A model generated the notes under the pieces. That model saw only the letters and a program-made list of their open reading frames with translations. It did not search any database and had not been told where the DNA came from. Of a stretch of 64,000 nt of DNA, positions 24,968-36,356 are shown piece after piece. A program made the translations under genes and the position numbers. The number at the start of each line of letters is the position of its first letter. Positions within the stretch are counted from its first letter, which is position 1. Source of the DNA: Hymenopus coronatus (Eukaryota; Arthropoda; Insecta; Mantodea; Hymenopodidae); NCBI GenBank assembly GCA_030762935.1, contig CM060897.1, positions 112,650,176 to 112,714,175 on the forward strand, given 5' to 3'.

Positions 24968-25175
24968 TTGGTCTTGGTAGCTCATTTGGTTAGTCACTGG
25001 ACTTTTCTTCCAAGGTCGTAGGTTTACACCCAACCCAGACCAGTGGTTTTTAAGTGTAGCGACAGCCCCATTTCAATAGATGTACTGAAATGTAAAAGAC
25101 TGCTGTGGAATGAAATTCTGGCACACCAGCAGTGCTGATATGATCCGGGCAATTGACAGCATCAAAAAACAAATA
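24968..25175 (+). repeat. SINE-C copy
   Basis: tRNA-like head GGTAGCTCATTTGGTTAGTC (A box) and GTCGTAGGTTTACACCCAAC (B box) at 24979-25034, then ATGTAAAAGACTGCTGTGGA, ATGAAATTCTGGCACACCAG, CAGTGCTGATATGATCCGGG and CAATTGACAGC. It shares its 3' half with the copy at 23070-23310. Confidence 0.75.
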
Positions 25176-26575
25176 TTTGTATTTTTATCTAGAAATGATA
25201 TTTAATGGCCATACTTAGTACAGTATCTTTGGAAAATAATTGACTTGAAAGTGATATAGAAGTTAAAGTGACTTCTAGTACCTAAGCATATTATGTGAGC
25301 AATTTGTTTCCCCCCTCCGCTACCAATTAACCATTATTTTTAATGTTTGAAATTCTAGCATAAACTGTCGTGGATGAGATTGTTAATTATAATGTTGGTC
25401 TCATATCATCGAGAGGTGTCTGTTTATAAAAAAATGGCTTGCCTTCATATATGTGATGTAATGAAGATGTTGAGAAGGAAGCTATGTGGATATTCAATAT
25501 ACAGTACTATTTGCATTGGAAGGCAGTAAATGTCAGCAATGAGTATCATTGTATTTCTGGGACATATCATTGTCGTGTGATTATGTATCATTGGTATTGT
25601 ATGAAACTTGAATAGGGCAGGTCATGGCATTGTTTTAAAAAAATATACTTGTAAATACTTCTAATGTAATTGTACAGCATGTAAATGATACACAGTCCTG
25701 AAGAGTTATCAGGCTTTAGTTAACTTTAACTATTCCTGGTATCTTTGCACTTTGTTGGTAACATTCGTTCAAGCATATAAGGTAATGCTTAATATAATTT
25801 TATAAATACTTTTCATGTAATTTGTATGTGTAAGTTATCTCTTATTAGAAATGTTTTTTGTTCCTGAGCATTACTTTAAGGTTGAACAGTATTTAATAGA
25901 TAAGAACTGTTGCATGTAGGGCTTCTACTTTTAAGTAGTTTTAAAGTTACACGGTTGACTAAAGAAATAATAAAGGCTGCAGAATGGAGGAGTTGGTTAT
26001 AATTGCATTATCTTTATATGTGCTTTGGAAAAGTATGCTAAAGTATATCACAATGAGGTTATCGTTATACAACTATCTTTTGTTTTTAACTCATTTATGC
26101 TTGTATATTTATTATTGTTGCAAAAACCATGAACTATTCTTAGTATCAGGGTTTAGAAGTTTCATAGAGTTAGCTAGTAGTAGTAAAGAATATTGTTAAC
26201 AAGGGTCATGTTCTTGTTTTTAAAGTAATTGCAAGACTTTGTAAAAGTGTATGAATATTTATTAACGGGACTTTGTGTCATTTGCATTTATTTAAGGAAT
26301 AGGACCCTGTCTCAAATTGTACAAAGAATAAGTTGATAATAGTTAATAGGTGACTGCTGTAAGTTGGCATGCCTTGCAGAATGCGATCTCAGTCTGGGAG
26401 ACTTATATTTGTTTTTGGTATAACAGTACTGGATATAGTTTTAACTCCTGTTGGAGCGTGGCTGTCATGGTTTGTATGCCCAGACAGTTTATCTACAAAT
26501 GAAGGCATCTTGATAAAGCTTCCATTGAGAATGTGCAGCTTTTCAGCCATGCTGCTTCATAAACAAAGGATTCAT
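25176..26575. other. Non-coding DNA, nothing recognised
   Basis: No supported gene or shared repeat. Frames at 25984-26199 and 26369-26596 are short and motif-free. Confidence 0.45.
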
Positions 26576-26741
26576 AATGCAGTGCCTTATTTCTGACCTT
26601 GGGCCAGCTGCTTTATGGCCTGCTGCTGCTAGCTGAGTTGAATATTCACAGACCCTGAACTCAAGTGCATAGATTTACATTTGTGCAATAATCACATACC
26701 TTTATTACAGAAGGTGTTGGAAATAAAGTCCTTGTGCTGCC

Positions 26742-27262
26742 CTGCATCTTTCACAGTTTTTAAGACAATTTCCATTAGTATACATTAATTCTTCTTTTAA
26801 AATCGCAGTAATTTCTCTTCTGATATTGTCTTTCAGTTCTTCCAACATATGCGGGGTGTTCCGATACACTTTATTTTTCAAGTTCCGCCATAAATCAAAA
26901 TTGCATATTATAAGGTCTGGGGATCATGGTGGCCATTGTCCTTTATTGATGACCCTATCTTCAAAATAATTATAACGGGAGATCAGCTGTATGTGCTGTA
27001 ACATAGTCTTATTGAAAATATGCCTGTGTGGACTCAATGTTACACAAATATTCCAGGAATGGTTTGATTATTGTAGCCCTGTACATCTGCCCATTTACTA
27101 TATCCTCAAAGAATAGGCCCTATAATTCGGTATGCATTCACAGCACACCAAACCCAAATTTTCTGGTCATGGAATGGCATTTCGTGCACAGTATCAGATT
27201 TTCTACACTCCAATGTTTTAGTCAATACATGACCATTTAAAGAAAACTATGCTTCATCTGTG
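26742..27262 (-). pseudogene. HTH-DDE (Tc1/mariner-like) transposase fossil, truncated
   Basis: On the minus strand, from the right: DEA (first catalytic motif), NGHVLTKTLEC, ADTVHEMPFHDQKIWVWCAV, AYRIIGPILFEDIVNGQMYR, TIIKPFLEYLCN, then a decayed second motif (YFQ*DYVTAHTA), WPPxxPRPYNMQF (third motif, decayed) and a C-terminal RTERQYQKRNYCDFKRRIN block. The order fits an HTH-DDE transposase. The reading stops abruptly at about 27262, where an A-run and R800 copy 4 begin, so the N-terminal half is displaced or lost. Confidence 0.7.
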
Positions 27263-27275
27263 GAAAAAAAGAAAA

Positions 27276-28125
27276 AAAACCTGATATGTTCCATTCGCAT
27301 GGTTTTCTGTAGCTGTTCTACAAACTTTCATTATAAAAGATTTTTTATCTTTGTCATGCTAATCTAGATAAACATTAGCACAAATGGTCTTATTACTTTC
27401 TTCCTTGTAAGTGAAGGAAAATAAGGTAATACACTAAGCCAAGCAATAGTCAAAATTTTTGAAAGCTTATCGCTGTGTGAAACAATTGAAATTTGGTTCT
27501 CTTTCTGGGAGTGAAACAAAAGATGAGTTTCTGCTTGAGAAAAGTTTAAGTAGTTTGAAATTTAAATCAATAACAAAGAATATCTCAGAAATGGTTAACT
27601 TTGCTAAAAAAATATAACATGAGTTGTGTGTTTTAATGAGATTTACATTTTTTGTGTAGTAAGTTTCTTATCTATCTCTTCTGTCTTATGAGTTGTACAA
27701 AACCGATCCAGAATGAAGAGGTCTTCAGAGGCTGTTCCTGGAAAATTCCAGATATACATTTTATTTGTCATGAAATTATCATTTAAATATGGCATTTTAA
27801 TCAAAATCGTTTAAGACATTTTTGAGGAAATCAAATTTTTCAAAAAAAGTCCATTAAAGGGTATTTGGAAGGGGGGGAATTTTCTTGAAAATGTTGTGTT
27901 GAATCCTTGAAAGATACTGAACTTATATATCAAGTTTGGTATTTAACCAACTTTTTTTTTTTTTTGAGCTGTACTGCTTCAGACACAGGTCTTTTTCTAT
28001 AAAAAAAAATTAATTCAGGGGTCTCAAAATATGCATTTCCAGTGAAATCTTGGTATCAAATTTTTGGGTGGAATACAATACCTTTTCTATCTACTATGTA
28101 CATTGTACGTACATGCATACTTGAG
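27276..28125 (+). repeat. R800 interspersed repeat, copy 4, nested in the long-TIR transposon
   Basis: It begins after an A-run with CCTGATATGTTCCATTCGCA and ends with CAGTGAAATCTTGGTATCAA, ATTTTTGGGTGGAATAC and TATCTACTATGTACATTG. All intermediate family blocks are present in order. Its left boundary coincides with the break in the transposase reading frame, as expected if R800 inserted into that gene. Confidence 0.8.
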
Positions 28126-28424
28126 GTCCATAGAGCCATTAATTTTACCTGACAAATTGCAGAAATTTACTCTATTAATAGTATCATGTGATTGCAGTTT
28201 CTGAACTCAGTTATCTTATAAGGTTTTAATTTTAAAAGAATGAGAGATACCTGGCAGCATAAGGAGATCATTTCCAACACCATCTGTGATGAAGGTATGT
28301 GGTTATTGCATACAGGTAAATCTATGCAGTTGAATTGTCTGCAACACTATGTGCTTGAGTTCAGGATCTGTGAATATTTAAATCAGCCAGCAGCAGCTGG
28401 CAGGAGTCAGAAATAAGGCATTGT

Positions 28425-30110
28425 ATATATTGTTAAGAAGTAGAAGTATTAAAGCTGTTTTCTAATATCTGAGGCAGTTGCAGATTGAGATAAGTGTCTG
28501 GGCTCTTCTTCAAGTAATGTACGTGAAGGAACTTGTTCTGTAGATACCAGCATAGGTACTTAAAGTGCTTGAAGATAATATATCAGATTCACATACCTGT
28601 AATGAATTATACAAACAGTGTTAACAACTTTCTGAGCTGTCATACCTGACACTTCAGGAGGTTAATTGAAACAAAAAGCCTTCCATTATATGACATGAAC
28701 TTTTATTGCTGAAATGTTTTACATTTTTAAAGCTGTACATACATCAGGCCATTATAACAGACTTTTTCATAAGACCGTAGATTTCATTTTTTTATTGTTA
28801 TTTTAAATATTACTGGACATTGCTAATGCAGTGTATTGCATAACAATTAGCAGAATGAGCGAAGGAATATATATGTATATTACAAAGCACATTATAACAA
28901 ACGAGATGCCTTTTAATCAGTACAAGTTTCCATGAGTGACCACTTTCATTGCTTGCCAATTATTAACACAAACTTAATGATAGCAAACAAATGATTATAT
29001 ACTTTTGTATACCTCATATAGCCTCAGATAATATCATGACCTCATTCACATACCGGGTACTTATGCTTGATTTTATAATATATATTGAAATAGCCTCATT
29101 CTGTTTGGTTTTTTGTTTTATATCAGAATAAATCTATAAGGATAAAAGATAGGCATATCATACTTTCTGAGCGCTAAGCGCATACACTTTAGAGACATTG
29201 TATTGTTCTATAATAGTTGGTGTAAAAATAAATAAAAGCAAAAATTTTCTTTTGTTTTGAATTCTTTATTAGCTCCTTACTGAACAATGTAGTATTCCTT
29301 TCATAACTCTCTAACTTGTATAATTACTGCACCCATTGTTTATCCAACTGACATGTTTAGAGTAGATAACAATGGTGTGGTGTCAGAGCAAGCAGCTGTA
29401 TGGATATAACTTTCCTATTCTTGAATTCTGCTGAATACAACTGCACTAGGGCCCAGAATTTGCTTCTCAGTTTTGTAATTACAAATTAGAAGTATTAATT
29501 TCTCCTTACAAGGGAAGTAATTGAACCTCCATGTGCAACACTTCCTGAAATTCCAATGACAGAAGTGTGTAATATAAGAAGGCCATACCAAAGGCCTAAG
29601 CTAGTATGCAAATGCTGAAACCAAAGTTTCAATGAGAACTCAGTATGTGATCCAGATGGACATCCCTGTTCAGAGATGTGTTTCCCACACCTTACGATAA
29701 TCTAGTAAGCAGTCAGGGCTGTCCAATTAAGCTGGTTAGTTTATATGGAAGGTTTCCAAGGATTTGCAGTTAAAACTTGCAGCTGATATGAGTGTAGCCT
29801 CCTTCTCCATTGCTTCTGTCCCTGAAATTTTAGGGTGGGTTTCATCATAAGTGTTCCGATACTTCCCTTGTTAGTAATATTTCCTGTATCTCCTAAGTGG
29901 AGCTATGCTTCCATGATCAGATTTGAATTTCTAGTTCATGATTTTGCCACTGTGCACCAGGGTGACTAAGGATCAGCTCATTAACCACAGATGGCACTAT
30001 AGGATGAAATCACGACTTGCAAATGTTAAATGGCGGAAAACTTTTCCAGGAATTTTCTTCTTTCAAGGTATGGGGTTCTTTTGCATGCAAATAAACATTA
30101 CACTGGACCA
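28425..30110. other. Non-coding DNA, nothing recognised
   Basis: AT-rich. Frame 29938-30189 runs into the SINE-A copy below and is incidental. Confidence 0.45.
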
Positions 30111-30245
30111 TCTGCTTTACTTTCCTTCTGAAGTAAGCCATGCTAAGAATTTTTTGTCCAAAAAATCCATCGCCCTCTGCAAGGTTTGAACCTGCAATCG
30201 TAGGTTTTAGAGGCTAGCATGGTAACCACTACACTATGGAGGGCA
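30111..30245 (-). repeat. SINE-A fragment (tRNA-like head end)
   Basis: Read on the minus strand: TTGCCCTCCATAGTGTAGTG, GTTACCATGCTAGCCTC, a GATTGCAGGTTCAAACCTTG B box, GCAGAGGGCGATGGATTTTTTGG, then TTCTTAGCATGGCTTACTTC and AGAAGGAAAGTAAAGCAG, where similarity stops. It keeps the head and the first ~60 bases of the body and lacks the 3' part, so it is a truncated or deleted copy. Confidence 0.8.
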
Positions 30246-30482
30246 ACATTTCCCTTGATAGACTCAGTTACATGTATATTATGGGGTTATTACTAATGGA
30301 TATCCCGGAATGCTATAGCTTAAGTCCCCTAATGCTAGAAATAAAACATGCATTTTTTACCTATAAAAATTATGTTTAAAATGGACAGTGAAAATAACAA
30401 ATAAGAGTTTTAAAATAATGGTTATATTGAAAGCAAGAGCACTCGTCTAAACTGCCGTACACCAAATCCATCTTCAATTCTT

Positions 30483-30866
30483 CTATTTAGTGAACATGTC
30501 AAAACCTGAATGAGGGTGGCAATCAGAGCACAGTTTTCCTAGAAGCTTTTTTTCTACAGCCGGAATGTTTATGTCACAAAAACAGTGATTTATCATTGAA
30601 TTTTTATTATTTTTAGTCATGTTGCAGTACCTACTCACAGTTCTCTCAATTCTAATTGTAACTAGATATGTTACTATCCAACGTAATAGCTTAGTCAGCT
30701 CATACACTGAGTCTGTGTCATAATCGTAGGTTTTTTGATGATATGCTTTGCTCATCTGGTAAATATTGAAAAGCTCATTTTCAAGCTGGTCCAAATTAAA
30801 ATATTCAGGTGCAGCTTTATTGCTTTGAAAACTGTTTGTTCTAGGAAATTCTTTCTTGTGTTGCAT
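30483..30866 (-). pseudogene. hAT transposase C-terminal (dimerisation) fossil
   Basis: This 127-codon frame aligns by eye with the C-terminus of the intact hAT transposase at 57682-59553. QLENELFNIY matches LRTELSILYE, ELTKLLRWIVT matches EVTKVLRIVVT, IERTVS matches PERCFS, KNSM matches RNTM, and AVEKKLL matches SIEKKFV, all in the same order and spacing. This is the hATC dimerisation region with the conserved Glu retained (IERTVS). The rest of the gene is not visible nearby. It is a diverged relative, not a recent copy. Confidence 0.55.
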
Positions 30867-31283
30867 GAATTTTTTTTCTTCTTCAAATTGGATTTTATTT
30901 GAGCAACTTAGCAGTCTATGATTTCAAGTCAGCACCTTTTGAGAGTCACTGAATCTTACATTTCCATTACTTGGATATTCCGTTTGCCTGCACTCTTCAA
31001 AGTGACCTAGAAAGTCCTCTGATTTTATTATTATTATTATTATTTTTATTTTGTGTGTAATGCTTAACATCCTTTAATCTGGCATTTAACTTTGTCCTTA
31101 ACCAGAAGTTGACAGATAATAACGAGAAACAACAGAAGTTTGAATCTTTAGTGAAGTCACTTTCAATATTGATGCAGACTGTAAAATATGGTCTGATATA
31201 ACCAATTCATTTTGAGCAAATAATTACCTCTTATTGGATTTGTCAGTTTCTTAATGGCCATGTAATTATTGATTACACAAATA

Positions 31284-32579
31284 TGAGGTACGTCCAGAAA
31301 GTAAGTTCCGTTTCAATTTATCTCCGCTGCAGCGCTGCGATCGCAGTTCTGCACATGCGCGGTAGACGTTCTGTATCAAGGAGAAGAAACGTGCGCCATT
31401 TTGAGATCGCCACATACGCTTTGTTGTGCTCGTTTACAATGTCGGTGTTGATTGAAAATCCCGCCGCTTGTGAAATCAGATCTGTGATTCGTTTTCTGAA
31501 TGCTAGAAAAGTGACACCAATTAAAATTTATCGGCAAATTTGCAAAGTTTGCGGACAAAATGCGATGAGTGATTCAATGGTGAGAAGATGGGTCCGACAG
31601 TTCAATGAAGGACGTAGTGAAGTGCACGATGAAGAACAAAGTGGCGACCATCTTTGGTTACAGAAGAACTAGTTCATGCGATTGATGACAAGATCCAGGA
31701 AAACCACAAATTTACAATTAGTGCTCTCGCTATGGAATTTCCCCAAAGCTCACGATCACTAATTCATAAAATTGTTACCTAAAAACTGAAATTTTGTAAA
31801 CTTTGCTCACATTGGGTACCAAAGATTCTTACTGAGCAACACAAAACAAAACGGATGGGTAGTGCACTTCAGTTTTTAACCCATTATGATGAAGATGGCG
31901 AAGAATTTCTGACACAAATAGTCTCAGGAGATGAGACTTGGGTTTCTTACGACACCCCTGAAAGTAAGCGGCAATCAATGGAATGGAGGCACATTTCATC
32001 CCCAGCAAAGGTTAAGCCGAAACAAATCTTGACACCTTGAAAAATGATGTGCATAGTGTGAAAAGGCATCTTACTCATTGATTTCTTACCGCATGGTCAA
32101 ACAATCAAAGCAGATGTTTATTGCGAGACACTTAGGAAATTGCGCCGCACAATACAGAATAAGCACTGAAGATTGCTGTCAAAAGGTGTTTTTCTTCACG
32201 AAAACGTACGACCACACACTGCAAATGTGACGAAAAACCTCCTACAGGGATTTGGCTGGGACATGTTTGACCATCCTCCATACAGCCCTGACCTTGCTCC
32301 TAACAACTTTCATCTGTTTTTACATCTCAAGTCTTTCCTTGGCCGACAACTTTTCAACAATGACGAAGAGCTGAAAGAAAATGTTTCCAACTTTTTGAAG
32401 ACACAGGCGGCAAACTTCTATGAAGAAGGTATACAAAAACTTGTGCCACGCTATGACAAATGCCTGCAAAATTTCGGTTGTTTAAGAGTTGTAGAATTTT
32501 CAGCAATAAATAATTATTCTGTATCTGTACACAATTTAATTTTATTACCAAACGGAACTTACTTTCTGGACGTACCTCG
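31284..32579 (+). mobile_element. mariner transposon, full length, inactive
   Basis: It has terminal inverted repeats of about 31 bp with one mismatch (GAGGTACGTCCAGAAAGTAA at the left, the same inverted at the right) and is flanked by the TA target duplication (31282-31283 and 32580-32581). The length of 1296 bp is that of an autonomous mariner. The transposase fills it but is broken by stops and frameshifts. The nearly identical ends in spite of a decayed gene suggest moderate age. Confidence 0.95.
31439..32490 (+). pseudogene. mariner transposase, frameshifted, catalytic residues altered
   Basis: ATG at 31439 opens an N-terminal HTH region (AACEIRSVIRFLNARKVTP ... MVRRWVRQFNEGRSEVHDEE). 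A frameshift near 31650 follows, then SALAMEFPQSSRSLIHKIV, a stop at about 31780, and KRMGSALQFL ... GDETWVSY with the first catalytic Asp present. Further on are stops, LLSKGVFLHENVRPHTA and HPPYSPDLAPNNFHLF. In active mariners these last motifs are HDNxRPH and SPDLAPSD: here the second catalytic Asp is Glu and the third is Asn. The C-terminus ends EGIQKLVPRYDKCLQN. It is therefore dead at both frame and catalytic level. Confidence 0.95.
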
Positions 32580-33603
32580 TATATGATAGTTTGAACAATA
32601 TGTCTAAGTATCTATCTATTTAACGCTACTGTTCATGTGTTATTGCCTGAAATGAGTGGCTTTTTAATAAACATGGCCAATCCATTAGCTTTTTATGAGC
32701 TGGCATTTCGCTTTAGCACCTTGATTTTTTAAGTTATTTAAATCAAATATGCCTTTTGTGCACACTAAATTTTTTTCGCCAAACTTGAAGCAAACGTAGT
32801 AAGCGATACATTATGTTGTTTCAAAACTACCTGTTAGCCAGGAGAACCTGCCTGAATATTGAAATTACTGTATTTGCTTTTTGTTAACCTCTTTAGTATT
32901 TAATCATTTAGTAGGCAGTTTTCTTGTAACTCACTTTGTTCTTCATAAGTTTAATCTGATAGAGGCTTTGACCAAATGATATTTAACAATTCTGATGTTT
33001 CAGGTATGCTACTCATCATTGTAAAATAGCGCACTTCATAAAACAAAATTGGGTTTGCAGAGGTGAGAGGGGCTTACAAATGGGAGGCTGTAGATTGCAG
33101 GGAGGCCATTTTACATACATACATAACATTGCAATATGTAGATCCTATTATGAGCTAAGACTCAAAGCCCAAACTCTAGCCATAATCCAAGCAGGCAGTG
33201 AAATGCTGAACGGTATAAATTGATTGTACAGTGTGTTTGTTTGGGTCATTATAGCTGGCTAGCACTACAATCTACGAAAAAATCCCTAGAATGACTTATA
33301 ACAAGCTGTAGAAATTGATTGTCCTGCAATAAAGCTATTACAAAATAAAATGAGCATAAAACTATTAAACACAAAAACAAAGGGAATGCTCAACATACAA
33401 GCATCCCCTAAAGCAATATCCCTGGTTATTTACACTATCACTTTATTGATCACAAGAATACACTGGAAGCTAAAAGAAAGACAAGTTACATCTGATTTAG
33501 AAAACATCCTAATGGCATCCTGATCTCACAAATTATCAAAAGTTGACTGAATTTAGAAACTGTGAAGTGCCTATAATGAATTTTAAATTTGTACTGTATT
33601 GGA
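32580..33603. other. Non-coding DNA, nothing recognised
   Basis: AT-rich spacer with no supported gene. A short TACATACATACATAACA stretch lies at about 33112. Confidence 0.45.
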
Positions 33604-33873
33604 AGGACATTAAATTTTCCAACTAATTTGGAATTCTACCCAGATGTCTCACCTCAGAGATAATATCTTAATGGCATCTTACTATCATAAGCTATTTACT
33701 TGGTATCCATATAATGCTAACCTAATTTAATAATAATATCACCAATATAGTCGTGCTGAGTAATTACCTAATAATTGGTATAAAATTTATTAGCTTTACC
33801 CAAATATTAAGTACTTATGATAGTAAGTTCATTAAGGTATTATCTCTGAAGTGAGATGACAATTTAATGTCCT
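33604..33873. mobile_element. Foldback MITE (inverted-repeat element)
   Basis: The ends are a perfect 13-base inverted pair, AGGACATTAAATT (33604-33616) and AATTTAATGTCCT (33861-33873). Inner arms also pair: 33648-33691 (CTCAGAGATAATATCTTAAT, TTACTATCATAAG) with 33814-33858 (CTTATGATAGTAAG, ATTAAGGTATTATCTCTGAA). About 120 bases separate the arms. Flanks ATTGGA and ATTGAC may be a decayed target duplication. No coding capacity. The parent transposon family is unknown. Confidence 0.8.
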
Positions 33874-33887
33874 ATTGACATGTTGTT

Positions 33888-33965
33888 AAAGTCGTTCAAT
33901 GGTTAGAGCAACCAAACAGATAATGGTATAAACCCCAGCTATGACATTGAATCTTTTAGCAGGTT
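33888..33965 (+). repeat. tRNA-like SINE head, candidate
   Basis: GTTCAATGGTTAGAGCAACC (A-box-like) followed by GGTATAAACCCCAGC (B-box-like) with tRNA-like spacing. There is no clear body or tail. Confidence 0.35.
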
Positions 33966-34596
33966 CTAACAAGAAACAAATAACCCTAGAATGATAATAT
34001 CACTAATGTAATAAAATACACTTAGGTGTTTTATAGGCTGAATCGTCTGTAATATTAAGTTGGAAACCCTATGACATTACAGTATACTTCCATTTTTTTT
34101 GAAAGAACTCATTTGGAAAGTACTCTAAAATTAATGGTTCAGTACTTCCAAAGGAGCAATATTCATAATTGGAAGAACTGCAACTTTTGAACAGAGCTGA
34201 AATTACTTCAGAGAAACTGAACACGAAAAGTAGTTCTTACAAAGGAACACATTCAGCCCATCACTAATGTACATGCACACACTCTTTCATACTTCCATAG
34301 CTGTGGAGGGTAATGAGCAGTTGAAGAAAAATTCTTTGTTTTATAAAAGAACTCAAACCCAGCACTTCTTAATTTAGAGATTAGCATACAGAGGAAGTCT
34401 GAGATAGATATGAATGTTTAACTAATGAATTGAAAGCATTTAGAGTGTAGTCTGTTTGTACTGTGGCATCAACAATATAAAAAAATACAATTTACTTTAT
34501 TTTAATATTGCATATTTTAATAGAGATTTTAAACTTTGGAAACATCATTTAGTTAATATAATTTCTGCAAATTTATTTTGATAATATACCACTCAG

Positions 34597-34955
34597 AAGG
34601 TGCTGTGGCCAAGTGGTTAGACCACTAGCCTCCACCTAGACAGCCTGGTTTCATCCCAAGCGCTTGCATGTGGGATTTGTGGTGGACAAAGTGGCATCTG
34701 GGTGGGTTTTCTCCGGATCTCTAGTTCCCTCATCTTTCATTCCACCATCATCTCTCCTATCATCTATTTCGCTTGCATTTCATATCATTCACTTCCTAAA
34801 GCTCATGCCTGGCTATGGGCTGACCAATCATTCCAGGTTCTCCATTCTATGGCTTCGTGCCACTGGCTCTGCAACAGGCTTCTGACCCCATCCACTTGAA
34901 GTCCTAGGGGATGTCAGTCCTAAATGGGGGGAGCATAAGCCAGCTACGAGAAAGC
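34597..34955 (+). repeat. SINE-B subfamily copy, long body
   Basis: Head GCTGTGGCCAAGTGGTTAGA with a B-box-like CTGGTTTCATCCCAAG. Body: TTTGTGGTGGACAAAGTGGC, GGGTTTTCTCCGGA, TTTCATTCCACCATCATCTC, TTCGCTTGCATTTCATATCA, then TGGCTATGGGCTGACC and TTGAAGTCCTAGGGGATGTC. It shares its head and first half with the copies at 15652 and 18503, and its distal body with the copy at 21040. The overlapping open frames at 34664-34899 are incidental. Confidence 0.75.
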
Positions 34956-35434
34956 ACACTACACACTTTGGAACCTCTAAACCAGTGGCCTTCATTATGC
35001 AATGGAATCATGTTAGGGCATGTGTTGACTATGGGGCAACACAGACATAGCAGAGAGGAAATCAGTACCTATCGGTAAGTGTACTGTAGTGGCGATAACG
35101 TAGGTGCAGTAAATGTATGGAAGTAGATAAAAGAATAAGCTTTTGTAAGATTAGTTGTTGCATAATAGGTAGATAAACTCGCACGAATATAATATATATA
35201 GAATTTTTCTTAAGATGAAGTATGTAATACCTATTCTTTGCAAAGGAAATATTACAGCCTAAGTTTAGAGTATCTCCCTGCCACTTTTGTGGACTGAGGA
35301 AAACATGGAAATACCTCAAACCAGGGAAGATGGCAGGATTTAACCCTCGCATTCACAATAACTGTAGCTGAGCTTGTCATATTTAGGAAATAAACTGCCC
35401 TTACAATTGGTCATGGAAACCTTTGATTTATATA

Positions 35435-36119
35435 CAAGGGCCATCCAGAAAGTAACAAACGATTTGGCATAACTAAATAATAATGAAAGATATCAACACA
35501 AAACTTTAGTTACAAAGTGTTACAGTACCTTTCTAAACATAATATCCATTTTTCAAGACATTATCATGTTTTTCAATGCCAATGTTATACTTTTCTATCG
35601 TCTAAGAACTTATTCATTTTGTTTAATGCACAAAGTATTTGGCCAATTGAGCTTTATAGGCAAATAATGCAAGTGTATATTGATAATACAATGAACAAGT
35701 CTTCAGTGGAGAAATGGCACATAATTTACAGAAATCAAGGAAGAACCAGTGTGCACAACAAAGACCAGAGTGGAAGTTCATCAATCATTATGGAGGAATT
35801 GAAAGCAAAGGTGATAAAAGAATTCAGAAAAGTGGGTGTTTCACTTTGGACGCTGTACATGACTTTTCAGGTGGAAAAGATTTCCTAACCAATGAAGACC
35901 TTAAAGTGTTAATGACATCTTGGCTCAGATTCTTAGCGGTGGAAGACTAAAATTTGCATTGAAAAATCAGTACCATGCAACAATAAATACTTTGATAGTA
36001 ATGGCGATTGCATGGAGAAATAGAGCAAGGTATTGCAACTTTGTAAATAAACTATTATGTTGATACCTTTCGTAATTATTTAAGAATGCCAAACGTTCAT
36101 TACTTTTTGGATGCCCTTA
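35435..36119 (+). mobile_element. Internally deleted mariner (685 bp)
   Basis: Inverted ends CAAGGGCCATCCAGAAAGTA and its inverted partner TACTTTTTGGATGCCCTTA lie next to TA on each side. The interior keeps the transposase N-terminal HTH region and then jumps to the C-terminus, so the catalytic domain is missing. The whole unit is about half the length of a full mariner, a typical non-autonomous derivative. Confidence 0.85.
35620..35952 (+). pseudogene. mariner transposase, N- and C-terminal pieces fused by deletion
   Basis: The frame at 35517-35888 contains WPIELYRQIMQVYIDNTMNK followed by SSVEKWHIIYRNQGRTSVHN and KDQSGSSSIIMEELKAKVI, the mariner HTH and linker. After about 35870 a second frame gives LTNEDLKVLMTSWLRFLA, which corresponds to the SNEDVKxxVxxWL block near the C-terminus. 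None of the three catalytic Asp motifs remains. Confidence 0.8.
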
Positions 36120-36356
36120 TATGTACATGTATAGTTGCTCCATACTCAGTTTTTGGTGCCTTTGCAAGGTTGGATGAATCTGAAACTATATGGCACAAAT
36201 AAAATTGATATACAGATATGTTTTTATGCTTTCATTTAATTGTGAGAAGTTTATCCTTAAGTTACTTAACATTATGGTACGTTAAAACATTTTATTTTGA
36301 CTTTCTCTACAATCTCTTAAAGTTGTAACCTTTTGATCATGGAAAGTGTATACTCT

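Larger units (their letters stand above)
26576..28424. mobile_element. DNA transposon with ~165-bp terminal inverted repeats
   Basis: 26576-26741 and the reverse complement of 28253-28424 align along their length. Outer ends are ATGCAGTGCCTTATTTCTGA against ACAATGCCTTATTTCTGACT. Further blocks are CAGCTGCT, AATATTCACAGA(C/T)CCTGAACT, CATAGATTTAC, GCAATAA(T/C)CACATACCTT, GTGTTGGAAAT, and the inner ends (rightward on each strand) CTTGTGCTGCC against CTTATGCTGCC. Between them lie a minus-strand Tc1/mariner-like transposase remnant (26742-27262) and R800 copy 4 (27276-28125). The unit is about 1.85 kb. Long inverted repeats of this size are uncommon for this superfamily. Confidence 0.75.
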
